Both the position numbers and the translations under genes were made by a program. The notes under the pieces are model-generated. The model saw only the letters and a program-made list of their open reading frames with translations. It was not told the DNA's origin and ran no database searches. DNA of 11,620 nucleotides from an uncultured Bacteroidales bacterium. GTDB lineage: Bacteria > Bacteroidota > Bacteroidia > Bacteroidales > Marinilabiliaceae. The stretch spans positions 1 to 11,620 of the forward strand of contig CAKVCS010000022.1 of assembly GCA_934725785.1 (NCBI GenBank). The letters are read 5' to 3'. Shown here one piece after another: positions 1 through 7,099 of this stretch. Position 1 is the stretch's first letter. Each line of letters opens with the position of its first letter.

Positions 1-726
1 AAGCTGGACTTCATTGAGGTATCGAAGGAATGCGACGTCGACATAGCCTTCCAGGCCGACAACATATTCCGCCGGAACCGCCGCCTCGTATGCCTCGACA
101 TGGACTCGACGCTCATACAGACCGAGGTGATAGACGAGCTGGCCCGGAGGGCGGGCGTCTACGATGAGGTGGCAGCCATAACGGCGTCGGCGATGCGCGG
201 CGAGATAGACTTCAAGGAGAGCTTCAAGAGACGCATTGGCCTGCTGAAAGGCCTTGACGTGAGCGTGATGAAGGAGATTGCGGAGAACCTGCCCCTGACC
301 GAGGGGGCGGAGAGGCTCTTCAAGACGCTCAAAAAAAGCGGATACAAGACGGCCATACTCTCGGGCGGCTTCACGTATTTCGGCAACTACCTGAAGCAGA
401 AACTCGGAATAGACTACGTCTTCGCCAACGAGCTTGAGGTCGAGGACGGCAAACTGACGGGGCGGCACGTGGGCGACATTGTGGACGGCGCGAAAAAGGC
501 TGAGCTGCTCAAGCTGCTGGCTTTCAAGGAGGACATACACCTTGAGCAGTGCATTGCCGTGGGGGACGGGGCCAACGACCTGCCAATGATTCAGGAGGCC
601 GGGCTGGGCATAGCATTCCACGCCAAGCCCAAAGTGAAGGCAACGGCCCAGCACTCCATATCGCAAAACGGGCTGGACACGATATTGTACCTCATCGGTT
701 TCAGAGACAGGGAAATAAACGCATAA
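1..726 (+). CDS. serB: Phosphoserine phosphatase SerB, 3' part (5' end outside window)
   Basis: This enzyme hydrolyses O-phosphoserine to L-serine, the last step of serine synthesis, in the cytoplasm. The reading frame is open from base 1, so the N-terminus, which in this family often carries ACT regulatory domains, lies outside the window; 241 residues are visible. The HAD-superfamily signatures are complete. Motif I is DMDSTL at visible residues 33-38, with the nucleophile Asp33 and the acid/base Asp35. Motif II is the SGG at residues 121-123. The motif IV region is GDGANDLPM at about 188-196, with the Mg-binding aspartates. The sequence between motifs I and II forms the helical cap. The ATG at base 100 is internal, since it lies inside motif I, and is not a start. 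The gene converges on murI and ends just before a strong hairpin. A different HAD phosphatase is possible but unlikely, because the spacing and motif wording are typical of SerB. Confidence 0.95.
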   Translation, partial: KLDFIEVSKECDVDIAFQADNIFRRNRRLVCLDMDSTLIQTEVIDELARRAGVYDEVAAITASAMRGEIDFKESFKRRIGLLKGLDVSVMKEIAENLPLTEGAERLFKTLKKSGYKTAILSGGFTYFGNYLKQKLGIDYVFANELEVEDGKLTGRHVGDIVDGAKKAELLKLLAFKEDIHLEQCIAVGDGANDLPMIQEAGLGIAFHAKPKVKATAQHSISQNGLDTILYLIGFRDREINA

Positions 727-730
727 AGAA

Positions 731-770
731 GGCGGAGCGTCAACAGTTCTGAATCTGTTGACGCTCTGCT
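731..770. terminator. Bidirectional intrinsic terminator-like hairpin between serB and murI
   Basis: A perfect 12-bp inverted repeat (735-746 with 755-766, 8-nt loop) extends to about 16 bp through 731-734/767-770 with G-U pairs. It sits 5 nt after the serB stop and 15 nt beyond the murI stop on the other strand. The plus-strand flank is only moderately T-rich (TTGTCTTT), and the minus-strand flank reads CCTTCTTTAT. Its place between two convergent genes and its perfect stem suggest that it ends both transcripts. Confidence 0.75.
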
Positions 771-784
771 TGTCTTTGCGCGCC

Positions 785-1603
785 TCATGCCATGTCTATG
801 TGCCTTACAGACAGGTCGCCATCGAAGAACAGGCCGGCCGTACCCGCGAACTTGTCGGGGTTCTCGGTCGTGAAAAACCTGGCCGTCCCCCCCCTGGGCA
901 GAGTCCGCTCGAGCTCGGCGTGGCGGGCGAGGTAGCCGGCGAGACTTCGAGCCACAATGTCGCCTTGCGTCAGCAGCCTGACGCCACCGGGCAGCTCCGC
1001 CGCGATTTTCGGGGCGAGTAGCGGGTAATGCGTGCACGCCAGCATTACGGCATCAATGGCTCCATCCTGGCCAAGGAGCTCGCTCACGTACTTCCTTACA
1101 AAATAGTCGGCGCCAGGCTTGTCGAACTCGCCACACTCGACGAGCGGCACCCACAGCGGGCAGGCCTGCTGGCTGACGCGCACGGCGGGCCAGAGCCTCG
1201 CCATCTCGATCACGTAAGACTGGGAAGTGACGGTTCCCGCCGTGGCCATTATGCCGACATGTCCCGACCTCGTGAGAGCGCCAAGAGCCTCGACCGACGG
1301 GCGGATGATGCCCAAGACGCGCTTGCGCCCCGAGGGGTCGAGCCGAGGCAGGTCGTTCTGCTGGATTGTCCGCAGAGCCTTGGCGGACGCGGTGTTGCAG
1401 GCCAATATGACTAGTTCGGCGCCGAGGTCGAACAGCGTCCGGACAGCCTCTAGGGTGAACCGGTAGACGACATCGAACGAGCGTGAGCCATAGGGAGTGC
1501 GCGCATTGTCGCCAAGGTAGATGTAGTCGTATTGGGGCAAGAGCCCGCGGACGGCGCTGAAGATTGTCAGCCCGCCATATCCGGAGTCGAACAGGGCTAT
1601 CAT
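785..1603 (-). CDS. murI: Glutamate racemase
   Basis: This enzyme interconverts L- and D-glutamate and so supplies D-Glu for peptidoglycan; it is cofactor-independent and cytoplasmic. The 272-residue length is normal for MurI. The N-terminal FDSGYGGLT (residues 5-13) is the family signature with the conserved Asp6 and Ser7. Both catalytic cysteines are present: Cys69 in ACNTAS and Cys190 in LACTHYPLL. GDNARTPYG (31-39) is also characteristic. The ATG overlaps the stop of the upstream secreted-protein gene in an ATGA arrangement, which suggests translational coupling. The gene is the last of a four-gene minus-strand cluster and is followed by the hairpin at 731-770. Aspartate racemase is a relative, but the motif set favours glutamate racemase. 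Confidence 0.95.
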   Translation of the reverse strand: MIALFDSGYGGLTIFSAVRGLLPQYDYIYLGDNARTPYGSRSFDVVYRFTLEAVRTLFDLGAELVILACNTASAKALRTIQQNDLPRLDPSGRKRVLGIIRPSVEALGALTRSGHVGIMATAGTVTSQSYVIEMARLWPAVRVSQQACPLWVPLVECGEFDKPGADYFVRKYVSELLGQDGAIDAVMLACTHYPLLAPKIAAELPGGVRLLTQGDIVARSLAGYLARHAELERTLPRGGTARFFTTENPDKFAGTAGLFFDGDLSVRHIDMA

Positions 1604-2136
1604 TTTTCGGGGACCTGAGGGGGGAATATGCCTGCCTTCGGGACTACGACTGTGCTCCCCATCGGCGTCTTTTTTTGCACCGCCTTTGAGACTGCCCTGC
1701 AGATGAAGATATGGGTGTTCTGCATTGTGCCGTCGGGGTCCCTCATGGCCATGAGCACCTTGTAGGAGTTCTTGAAACCGCGCGAGCCGTAGATGACCTC
1801 TATGTAGTCAAAATAGTCGTCCTCGCCATTTCGCTCTACGCAAAACGAGGTGTCGGACAGCCGCTTATACGCCTTGACAGGGAAGTGCATCTGCACGTTG
1901 GAGCAGTTTATCTCTATGCAGTCGTCCGAGAACGTAAGCTTGCCCTTGTCATCGAGCATGGGGAAGACGCTTGAAATGTTCGTCTTGAACTTCTCAATAC
2001 GCCAAACGGTCTGGTTGCCTGACAGCTCGCAGCTGTACCAGGCGTTGTTGTAGTACTCCTCGTCTTGGGCATTGGCGGACGTCGCGGCCGCCCCGCAGAG
2101 GAGCATGGTCAGCAAATATGCAAAAGCGTTACGCAT
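1600..2136 (-). CDS. Small secreted protein of unknown function
   Basis: I do not recognise the family. The protein has 178 residues and begins with a clear Sec signal peptide: MRNAF, then a hydrophobic stretch (about residues 6-14), then SANAQ with probable cleavage after Ala. The mature part is hydrophilic, with an acidic and aromatic start (DEEYYNNAWYSC) and five cysteines in motifs such as YSC, DDC, INC, SFC and FIC, which could allow disulfides in the periplasm. There is no lipobox cysteine and no later membrane helix. The C-terminus is Pro/Val-rich. I chose the ATG at 2136 because the signal peptide starts there. The same frame reaches an ATG at 2202, but that adds 22 non-signal residues and overlaps the upstream carbonic anhydrase gene. 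The stop overlaps the murI start by 4 bp. The gene lies 43 bp after the carbonic anhydrase homologue, so it is probably in the same transcript. Confidence 0.75.
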   Translation of the reverse strand: MRNAFAYLLTMLLCGAAATSANAQDEEYYNNAWYSCELSGNQTVWRIEKFKTNISSVFPMLDDKGKLTFSDDCIEINCSNVQMHFPVKAYKRLSDTSFCVERNGEDDYFDYIEVIYGSRGFKNSYKVLMAMRDPDGTMQNTHIFICRAVSKAVQKKTPMGSTVVVPKAGIFPPQVPEK

Positions 2137-2179
2137 ATGTGTAAATTCAAATTTTGCGCATGATCCCGATGCGGGCGGC

Positions 2180-2707
2180 TTAACCCTGGTGTCCGTCTTC
2201 ATACCACGAGGCGTACTCGGCGTAGTGCGACGCTATACGTCCTATGGTGTCGGTCCCCTGCTCGGGCGACAGCTCTTTGATTCGCCTTGCGGGCGCACCC
2301 GCATAGATGCCATGGCTCTCGGCCGTCTTGCCCCCCGTAAGCACAGCCCCCGCCGCTACTATGGTGTCGGGCATTACGGTGGCCCCGTCGAGGACGATCG
2401 CGCCCATGCCTATGAGCACACGGTCTTTTAGCGTGGCCCCGTGGACTATAGCCCCGTGGCCAATGGAGACGTCATTGCCAACCTCGGTGGCGAAGCGCTC
2501 GTAGGTGCCGTGAATCACGGCATTGTCTTGCACGTTGACATTGTCGCCAAGCCTTATTGGCGCGACGTCGCCCCTCAGCACCGCCCCGAACCATACGCTG
2601 CAACCGTCGCCTATGACGACGTCGCCTATGATGGTAGCCGTGGGTGCGAGGAAGCAATCCTTGCCGATAAGCGGGGTCTTGCCTCTTACCGATATGATGT
2701 TGGCCAT
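2180..2707 (-). CDS. Gamma carbonic anhydrase family protein (left-handed beta-helix)
   Basis: This is a 175-residue hexapeptide-repeat protein of the gamma carbonic anhydrase/YrdA/PaaY type, which forms trimers with metal sites between subunits. Imperfect hexapeptide repeats run from about residue 12 to 125 (for example APTATIIGDVVIGDG), followed by a C-terminal helix (about 148-170). The three zinc-ligand histidines of the family can be assigned: His66 in VIHG, and His84 and His89 in GHGAIVHG. The conserved Arg and Asp of LRGD (44-47) and the Gln of NVQDN (58-62) are present too, so an active metal enzyme is plausible. The closer relatives YrdA and PaaY often have weak or unproven carbonic anhydrase activity, so the substrate is uncertain. 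The gene follows the exonuclease homologue by 30 bp on the same strand. Confidence 0.9.
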   Translation of the reverse strand: MANIISVRGKTPLIGKDCFLAPTATIIGDVVIGDGCSVWFGAVLRGDVAPIRLGDNVNVQDNAVIHGTYERFATEVGNDVSIGHGAIVHGATLKDRVLIGMGAIVLDGATVMPDTIVAAGAVLTGGKTAESHGIYAGAPARRIKELSPEQGTDTIGRIASHYAEYASWYEDGHQG

Positions 2708-2737
2708 GAGTAAAGTAAGAAGTGTATAAACGTTGTG

Positions 2738-3544
2738 CTAATTCTTGCGGACGACGTGCGACGGGTCGATTACGCCTTGCCCCCTGAAGCGCAACAAGAG
2801 CTGGGCGTAGAGTAGCGCCTTGCGCTCCGAGCGTGCCTTGACGAGGTCGATGTCGCCCTCGTCATAGAAGAGGCGCGAAGCCTCCGCAGGGTCGAAATCA
2901 TCAGCCTCGGCGTCAAGCCCGAAGACGGAGGCGAGCATATCGGCGGGGACACGGGCGGAGGAGTGGTTGGAGAACTTCCAGAACTCGGCAGTGTCTACCA
3001 GCTGGGCGCGCAGCGGTCGACGCCCGCTGATGTCGAAGAGGGCCGGCAGCGACATATGGTTTATAAGCATCCGCTTGGCGAAGAAAGGCACGTCGCGCTG
3101 CCATATGCCGTGACCGCACAGGTAGTGCGCTCCGCCGCGGTTGGCGAAAAAGTTGTCGAGCATTCGGGCGAAAGAGCCGATGACCTCGCGCTCATCATCA
3201 CCTGCGTAGCTGGTGGTGACGAAATAGGGCGCGTCGCTATCGTCGCGGTGACGGATGACGCCCGCCGTGATGCACGCGGCCTTGCCGAACTCGGCCACCT
3301 CGCCGGCTCTCGCGTAGGCGTCGGCTGCCGTCTCGCCGTCGTGGCGGATGGCGGACGAGGCCGCCTCCCAGAAATCCTGCATGGCGGGGGCGAGGAATGA
3401 GCTGTCTCTCAGCTCGGGGACGCCCTCGATATTCACGAAAACGACATCATCGAGAGAGATGGACCTGAGTGCCGCGGTGCCGTCTGGCACAAATGGAGTC
3501 TTTGGGCGCATATCGACGTCCGCGCCTTTGCTATACGTCTTCAC
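2738..3544 (-). CDS. PolB-type 3'-5' exonuclease homologue, probably catalytically impaired
   Basis: The 268 residues resemble the predicted 3'-5' exonuclease family related to the DNA polymerase B exonuclease domain (DNA_pol_B_exo2 type), common in Bacteroidales. Recognisable pieces, in order, are VFVNIEGVPEL (35-45, the ExoI position), AEFGKAACI (84-92), LCGHGIWQRDVPFF (142-155, ExoII), DTAEFWKF (184-191) and the C-terminal AQLLLRFRG (247-255). Family members as I remember them have DIET at ExoI and CxKDV before the final helix. Here the first Asp is Asn38 and the last Asp is Lys242, while Glu40 and Asp151 remain. It may therefore bind rather than cut nucleic acid. The start is a GTG preceded by the A-rich TATAAAAAAGCGATT; an in-frame ATG at 3511 is the alternative and would remove 11 residues. 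This is the first gene of the minus-strand cluster. Confidence 0.8.
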   Translation of the reverse strand: MKTYSKGADVDMRPKTPFVPDGTAALRSISLDDVVFVNIEGVPELRDSSFLAPAMQDFWEAASSAIRHDGETAADAYARAGEVAEFGKAACITAGVIRHRDDSDAPYFVTTSYAGDDEREVIGSFARMLDNFFANRGGAHYLCGHGIWQRDVPFFAKRMLINHMSLPALFDISGRRPLRAQLVDTAEFWKFSNHSSARVPADMLASVFGLDAEADDFDPAEASRLFYDEGDIDLVKARSERKALLYAQLLLRFRGQGVIDPSHVVRKN

Positions 3545-3569
3545 AATCGCTTTTTTATAATACGGTCAA

Positions 3570-3604
3570 GCCGCTCCGCCTGCCCTACGGAATGCGGGAG
3601 CGGC
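3570..3604. other. Hairpin in the leader of the minus-strand cluster
   Basis: GCCGCTCC at 3570-3577 pairs perfectly with GGAGCGGC at 3597-3604, and the stem can grow by about 2-3 pairs with a bulged G. There is no T-run on either side, so it does not look like a standard terminator. If the promoter at 3622-3629 is real, this hairpin lies in the 5' untranslated leader about 26 nt before the GTG start of the exonuclease homologue. Confidence 0.45.
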
Positions 3605-3621
3605 GCACAAATTACGTGGCG

Positions 3622-3629
3622 TAAAGATA
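3622..3629 (-). promoter_or_regulatory. Bacteroidota-type -7 element for the minus-strand cluster
   Basis: The minus strand reads TTTTTGTATCTTTACG here; TATCTTTA matches the Bacteroidota -7 consensus TAnnTTTG at all but the last base. A TTTTTG upstream could act as the -33 element, but the spacer is only about 15 bp where 19-21 bp is usual. It lies about 80 bp before the GTG at 3544 and is the best candidate on this strand. Confidence 0.4.
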
Positions 3630-3719
3630 CAAAAACGGGCGCAACAAAAAGAGAAGGCTCAGAGCCTAATGTCGAATTAAGGCGTTATTTTCGCGAAAGG
3701 CCTAAATCGCAAGAACGAC

Positions 3720-4019
3720 ATGATCAAACACATTGTACTCTTCAAGCTCCGCGAAGACGTGGAGAAAAGCGTCAAGGAGACGCGCCTGCCCTCTATACGC
3801 GACCAGTTCTTGGCTCTCAAAGGAGAGATACCGACACTTCGCAGCATAGAGATCGGACTGAACTGCAACCCCAAGGAGAAGTTCGACCTCGCGCTCGAGG
3901 CCACGTTCGACGACCTTGAGGGACTCGCCGCCTACGCCACGGACCCGCGTCACGTGGCCGTGGCGAAACAAGTGGGCGAGATGCTCGACGTGCGCGCATG
4001 CACGGACTACATCATTTAG
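3720..4019 (+). CDS. Dabb (stress-responsive alpha/beta barrel) domain protein
   Basis: This 99-residue single-domain protein matches the Dabb family of dimeric ferredoxin-like barrels. Signatures are the N-terminal MIKHIVLFKL strand with the conserved His4, the central strand IEIGLN, the DLALEATFDDLEGLAAY segment (about residues 56-72) and the YATDPRHVAVAK helix start (72-83), which corresponds to the family's Y..HP.H pattern. The role of most bacterial Dabb proteins is unknown; some relatives are cyclases or stress-induced proteins, and no substrate can be read from this sequence. It is the first gene of the plus-strand run, with 48 bp to the next gene. That gap holds a small 5-bp hairpin (4020-4024/4031-4035). 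Confidence 0.9.
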   Translation: MIKHIVLFKLREDVEKSVKETRLPSIRDQFLALKGEIPTLRSIEIGLNCNPKEKFDLALEATFDDLEGLAAYATDPRHVAVAKQVGEMLDVRACTDYII

Positions 4020-4067
4020 CCCGCCCATATGCGGGAGACGACAGGAGAAAGCCAATAAACCGAGAGG

Positions 4068-4391
4068 ATGAAATCATTCATACAGCTGCCCAAGCACAAG
4101 GAGTTCAACTACAAGCCGTGGTTCTACAACCCGCACAAGGACTATGTGGCGGAGCGCCGCAAAGCGCTCGGCCTGACAGAGGAGGTCGAGAAGCTGGCGG
4201 GCACCGGCGGCATGTTGCGCAACGGCGCCATGCGCCTCAAGCACGCCTCGTACAAGCCCAAGATGGAGGACGACTCGAGGACTCGCCGAGTGCGCCGCCT
4301 CTTCATTATGGGCATACTGGTGGCCTTGGTTTACTACTTCCTGACGGGCAACCTGGACGTGATCCTGGAACACATGCTTGCCAGCAGATAG
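4068..4391 (+). CDS. Small one-helix membrane protein upstream of mutL
   Basis: This is a 107-residue protein of unknown function. The N-terminal part is basic and aromatic, with FNYKPWFYNPHKDY at residues 13-26, a pattern I associate with a small conserved Bacteroidales protein encoded just upstream of mutL. Residues 28-60 are predicted to be helical and charged. One hydrophobic segment lies near the C-terminus (about 79-93, LFIMGILVALVYYFL), preceded by RTRRVRR, so positive-inside logic predicts a cytoplasmic N-terminus and a short external tail. There is no signal peptide or lipobox. It is 15 bp upstream of mutL and is probably co-transcribed with it. A link to mismatch repair is not shown by the sequence. 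Confidence 0.8.
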   Translation: MKSFIQLPKHKEFNYKPWFYNPHKDYVAERRKALGLTEEVEKLAGTGGMLRNGAMRLKHASYKPKMEDDSRTRRVRRLFIMGILVALVYYFLTGNLDVILEHMLASR

Positions 4392-4406
4392 AGGGGGAAA
4401 AGGGAA

Positions 4407-6251
4407 ATGAGCGTAATACACTTGCTTCCGGACTCCGTTGCCAACCAGATCGCTGCGGGCGAGGTCATCCAGCGCCCAGCCTCGGTGATTAAGGAGCTGA
4501 TGGAGAACGCCATAGACGCCGGGGCCTCGAACATACGCGTGATGGTCCAGGACGCCGGCCGGACACAGATTCAGGTTATTGACGACGGGTGCGGCATGGG
4601 GGAGACAGACGCGCGCCTGGCCTTCGAGAGGCACGCCACATCGAAGATATCGTCGGCCCAGGATCTCTACGACCTGCGCACCATGGGCTTCCGCGGCGAG
4701 GCCCTCGCCTCGATAGCCGCCGTGGCCCAAGTAGAGCTGCTCACGAGGCAGGAGGGCGAGGAGCTGGGCGTGAAACTCGTCATATCGGGATCTGACATCG
4801 TAAGCCAGGAGCCTTGCGCCACACCCAAGGGCAGCAGGTTCTGCGTAAAGAACCTGTTCTTCAACGTCCCGGCGCGCCGCCGCTTCCTCAAGTCGGACAC
4901 CGCCGAGATGAGGCACGTGTGCACGGAGTTCCTGCGAGTGGCGCTGGCGCATCCGAACGTCGGCGTAAGCCTGGCTTCAAACGGGGCGCCTCTCTACAAC
5001 CTGCCGGCAAGCAACGTGAAACAGCGCGTGGCGGGCGTGGCCGGAATGAGCATGGCCAAGCAGTTGCTGCCCGTCGAGGCCGACACGAGCATAGTAAGGA
5101 TAAGCGGTTTCATTGGGACGCCAGAGACAGCGCGCAAGACGGGCGGAGACCAGTATTTCTTCGCCAACGACAGGTTTATGCGCAGCGCGTACTTCAACAA
5201 GGCCGTGACCGACGCATACAAGGGCATCATACCGTCGGACCACGTCCCCGCCTACTACATTTACATGCACGTGGACCCGCAGTCGCTCGACGTGAACGTC
5301 CACCCGCAAAAGACCGAGATAAAATTTGACGACGACCAGGCCATATGGAAGATTCTCAACGCCGCCATAGCCTCGAGCCTCAACAATAACAACATACTGC
5401 CCCAGATTGACTTCGACAGCGGCGAGCGCATAGAGATTCCCCGCTTCGACCCGACCGCCTCGCAGACAACCGACTACTACAACCCCTTCGAGACAGAGCG
5501 CCGCCAAGCCGCGCAATACGCCGGAAGCCTGACAGGCAAACCGTCTCAGAGCGAGATAAGCGCATGGGAGAACGTCTACGCCTCGGCGGCAAACAGTGCC
5601 ATAGCGCCCGCCGCGGGCGTCACGGCGGGCGGCCCGCTGCCAGAGGACGGCAAACTATTTGACGACGGAGACATCCCGGCAAGCCAGCCGCAACCGCACC
5701 TGACGCAATACAGGCGGCGCTACATACTGTGCCCGTCGGACAACGGCATCCTGGTGATTGACCAGCACCGCGCCCACGAGCGGGTGACATATGACGCGAT
5801 GAAGGCCGCCGCGAAAGACCGCAGGGTTGAGAGCCAGCAGCTGCTCTTCCCGGACGTCACCCCCATGGGGGCGGAGGACCTGTGCATCATAAGCGAGCTG
5901 GCTGACGAGTTGCGGCAAGCGGGCTTGAGCGTGGAGGTGAACACGGAAGACGGCGCTGCGGCCATAACAGCCATACCGCCCTCGATGAGCATCCAGGCGG
6001 CAAGAGACCTGCTGGAGGAGATAACGGCCGACTGCCGCACCGGCGAGGTGGACATACACGCCAACGTGACCGACACGATAATACGCAAGATGGCGGGCAA
6101 GGCGGCCATAGAGTACGGCCGCGAACTGTCCGACGCGGAGATGACCGACCTCTACGCCAAGCTCATGAGATCCGCGGAGCGGCAGACGACGCCAGGCGGC
6201 AAGGCCATAATACGCCTCATAGACGCGGCGGACATCGACGCCATGTTTTAG
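4407..6251 (+). CDS. mutL: DNA mismatch repair protein MutL
   Basis: MutL is the ATP-dependent coordinator of methyl-independent or methyl-directed mismatch repair; it acts with MutS in the cytoplasm. The 614 residues are normal for the family. The N-terminal GHKL ATPase is complete: ANQIAAGEV (12-20), the catalytic Glu30 and Mg-binding Asn34 in KELMENAIDAG, DDGCGM (59-64), FERHATSKI (73-81) and GFRGEAL (94-100). The transducer domain includes FFNVPARRRF (151-160) and DVNVHPQKTEI (295-305). A low-complexity linker covers about 335-430, and the dimerisation domain follows. That domain has DQHRAHERVTYD (452-463), close to the endonuclease motif DQHAxxExxxxE but with Arg for Ala and Asp for the last Glu. 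The C-terminal metal-binding CPHGRP motif is absent, with TPGGKAII (595-602) in its place. Nicking activity is therefore doubtful. The start follows the purine-rich GAGGGGGAAAAGGGAA. Confidence 0.97.
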   Translation: MSVIHLLPDSVANQIAAGEVIQRPASVIKELMENAIDAGASNIRVMVQDAGRTQIQVIDDGCGMGETDARLAFERHATSKISSAQDLYDLRTMGFRGEALASIAAVAQVELLTRQEGEELGVKLVISGSDIVSQEPCATPKGSRFCVKNLFFNVPARRRFLKSDTAEMRHVCTEFLRVALAHPNVGVSLASNGAPLYNLPASNVKQRVAGVAGMSMAKQLLPVEADTSIVRISGFIGTPETARKTGGDQYFFANDRFMRSAYFNKAVTDAYKGIIPSDHVPAYYIYMHVDPQSLDVNVHPQKTEIKFDDDQAIWKILNAAIASSLNNNNILPQIDFDSGERIEIPRFDPTASQTTDYYNPFETERRQAAQYAGSLTGKPSQSEISAWENVYASAANSAIAPAAGVTAGGPLPEDGKLFDDGDIPASQPQPHLTQYRRRYILCPSDNGILVIDQHRAHERVTYDAMKAAAKDRRVESQQLLFPDVTPMGAEDLCIISELADELRQAGLSVEVNTEDGAAAITAIPPSMSIQAARDLLEEITADCRTGEVDIHANVTDTIIRKMAGKAAIEYGRELSDAEMTDLYAKLMRSAERQTTPGGKAIIRLIDAADIDAMF

Positions 6252-6274
6252 ACACCAAGACAAACACACAAACC

Positions 6275-7087
6275 ATGAGAATGACCCCGGCAGTAAAGAA
6301 TCTGCTGATACTCAACATACTATTTTTCGCGGCGACATTCGTCTTCCAGCGAAGCCTTGACATAGACCTGGACCAGTGGCTCGGCCTGCACTACGTGACT
6401 GCCAAAGATTTCGGCGTCTGGCAGCTGGCCACGTTCATGTTCATGCACGGCAACCTCAGCCACATATTCTTCAACATGTTCGCCCTGTGGATGTTCGGCA
6501 CGCTGATAGAGAGCTCGCTCGGCACTCGGAGGTTCGTGGCCTACTACCTCATTTGCGGCGTAGGCTCCGGCATCATACAGGAGGTGGCCACCGCCATAGA
6601 CGTGGCCCCGCTCATAAAAGCAGTCGACGTCACCATGAGCGCCCCCACGCTCGACAACATACAGGCCTTCATAAACAACAATGTGGTGGTGTTCTCGTCC
6701 GAGAGCAGGGAGGCCGTCAGCCAGTTCATCCGCTCCTACAACGACGCCGTCAACACCGACCCGTCGGGCGCTGCGGCCATCGCCTTGTCTTTCCTGCCAT
6801 CATACCAGGATCTTTACATCAACGCGCAGGTCACGGTCGGGGCGTCGGGCGCGGTATTCGGCATCCTGCTCGCGTTCGGAATGATGTTCCCAAACATGCG
6901 CATCATGCTCATGTTCCCGCCCATCCCGATGAAAGCCAAGTGGTTCGTGATAATATACGGCCTTGTAGAGCTTTTCTGCGGCATCCATGGCGGCGACTAT
7001 GACAACGTGGCCCACTGGGCCCATCTGGGCGGTATGCTCTTCGGCTTCATCATGCTGCGCCACTGGAAGGTGGAGCGGCTCAACTAA
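6275..7087 (+). CDS. Rhomboid-family intramembrane serine protease 1
   Basis: This 270-residue integral membrane protease cleaves within transmembrane segments of substrates. Six hydrophobic segments are visible, at about 9-24, 49-57/61-79, 85-103, 187-206, 222-236 and 245-261. Catalytic features are complete: His58, His63 and Asn67 in the HxxxxHxxxN pattern of helix 2, the nucleophile Ser191 in GASG, and the general base His250 in AHLGG. An unusually long hydrophilic stretch (about 106-184) separates the third helix from the serine helix and probably forms a periplasmic loop. It starts 23 bp after mutL and ends 12 bp before a second rhomboid gene. Natural substrates cannot be predicted. An ATG two codons downstream is an equally possible start. 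Confidence 0.93.
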   Translation: MRMTPAVKNLLILNILFFAATFVFQRSLDIDLDQWLGLHYVTAKDFGVWQLATFMFMHGNLSHIFFNMFALWMFGTLIESSLGTRRFVAYYLICGVGSGIIQEVATAIDVAPLIKAVDVTMSAPTLDNIQAFINNNVVVFSSESREAVSQFIRSYNDAVNTDPSGAAAIALSFLPSYQDLYINAQVTVGASGAVFGILLAFGMMFPNMRIMLMFPPIPMKAKWFVIIYGLVELFCGIHGGDYDNVAHWAHLGGMLFGFIMLRHWKVERLN

Positions 7088-7099
7088 AAAAGAACGTCT

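Larger units (their letters stand above)
3545..3719. other. Divergent intergenic region
   Basis: These 175 bp separate the minus-strand cluster from the plus-strand Dabb-to-EEP run. The region is more AT-rich than the genes beside it, holds no credible reading frame, and contains the hairpin at 3570-3604 and the minus-strand promoter-like box at 3622-3629. A weak plus-strand candidate, TATTTTCG at 3686-3693 (one mismatch to TAnnTTTG), lies 26 bp before the Dabb gene; I see no matching -33 element for it. Confidence 0.6.

Noticed and set aside
2137..2202. N-terminal extension of the secreted protein to the ATG at 2202
   Set aside because: It would put 22 polar residues before an obvious signal peptide and overlap the end of the carbonic anhydrase homologue.
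4074..4952. A 292-codon minus-strand open frame
   Set aside because: It lies opposite the small membrane protein and the highly conserved MutL ATPase motifs; the predicted product has no recognisable features.
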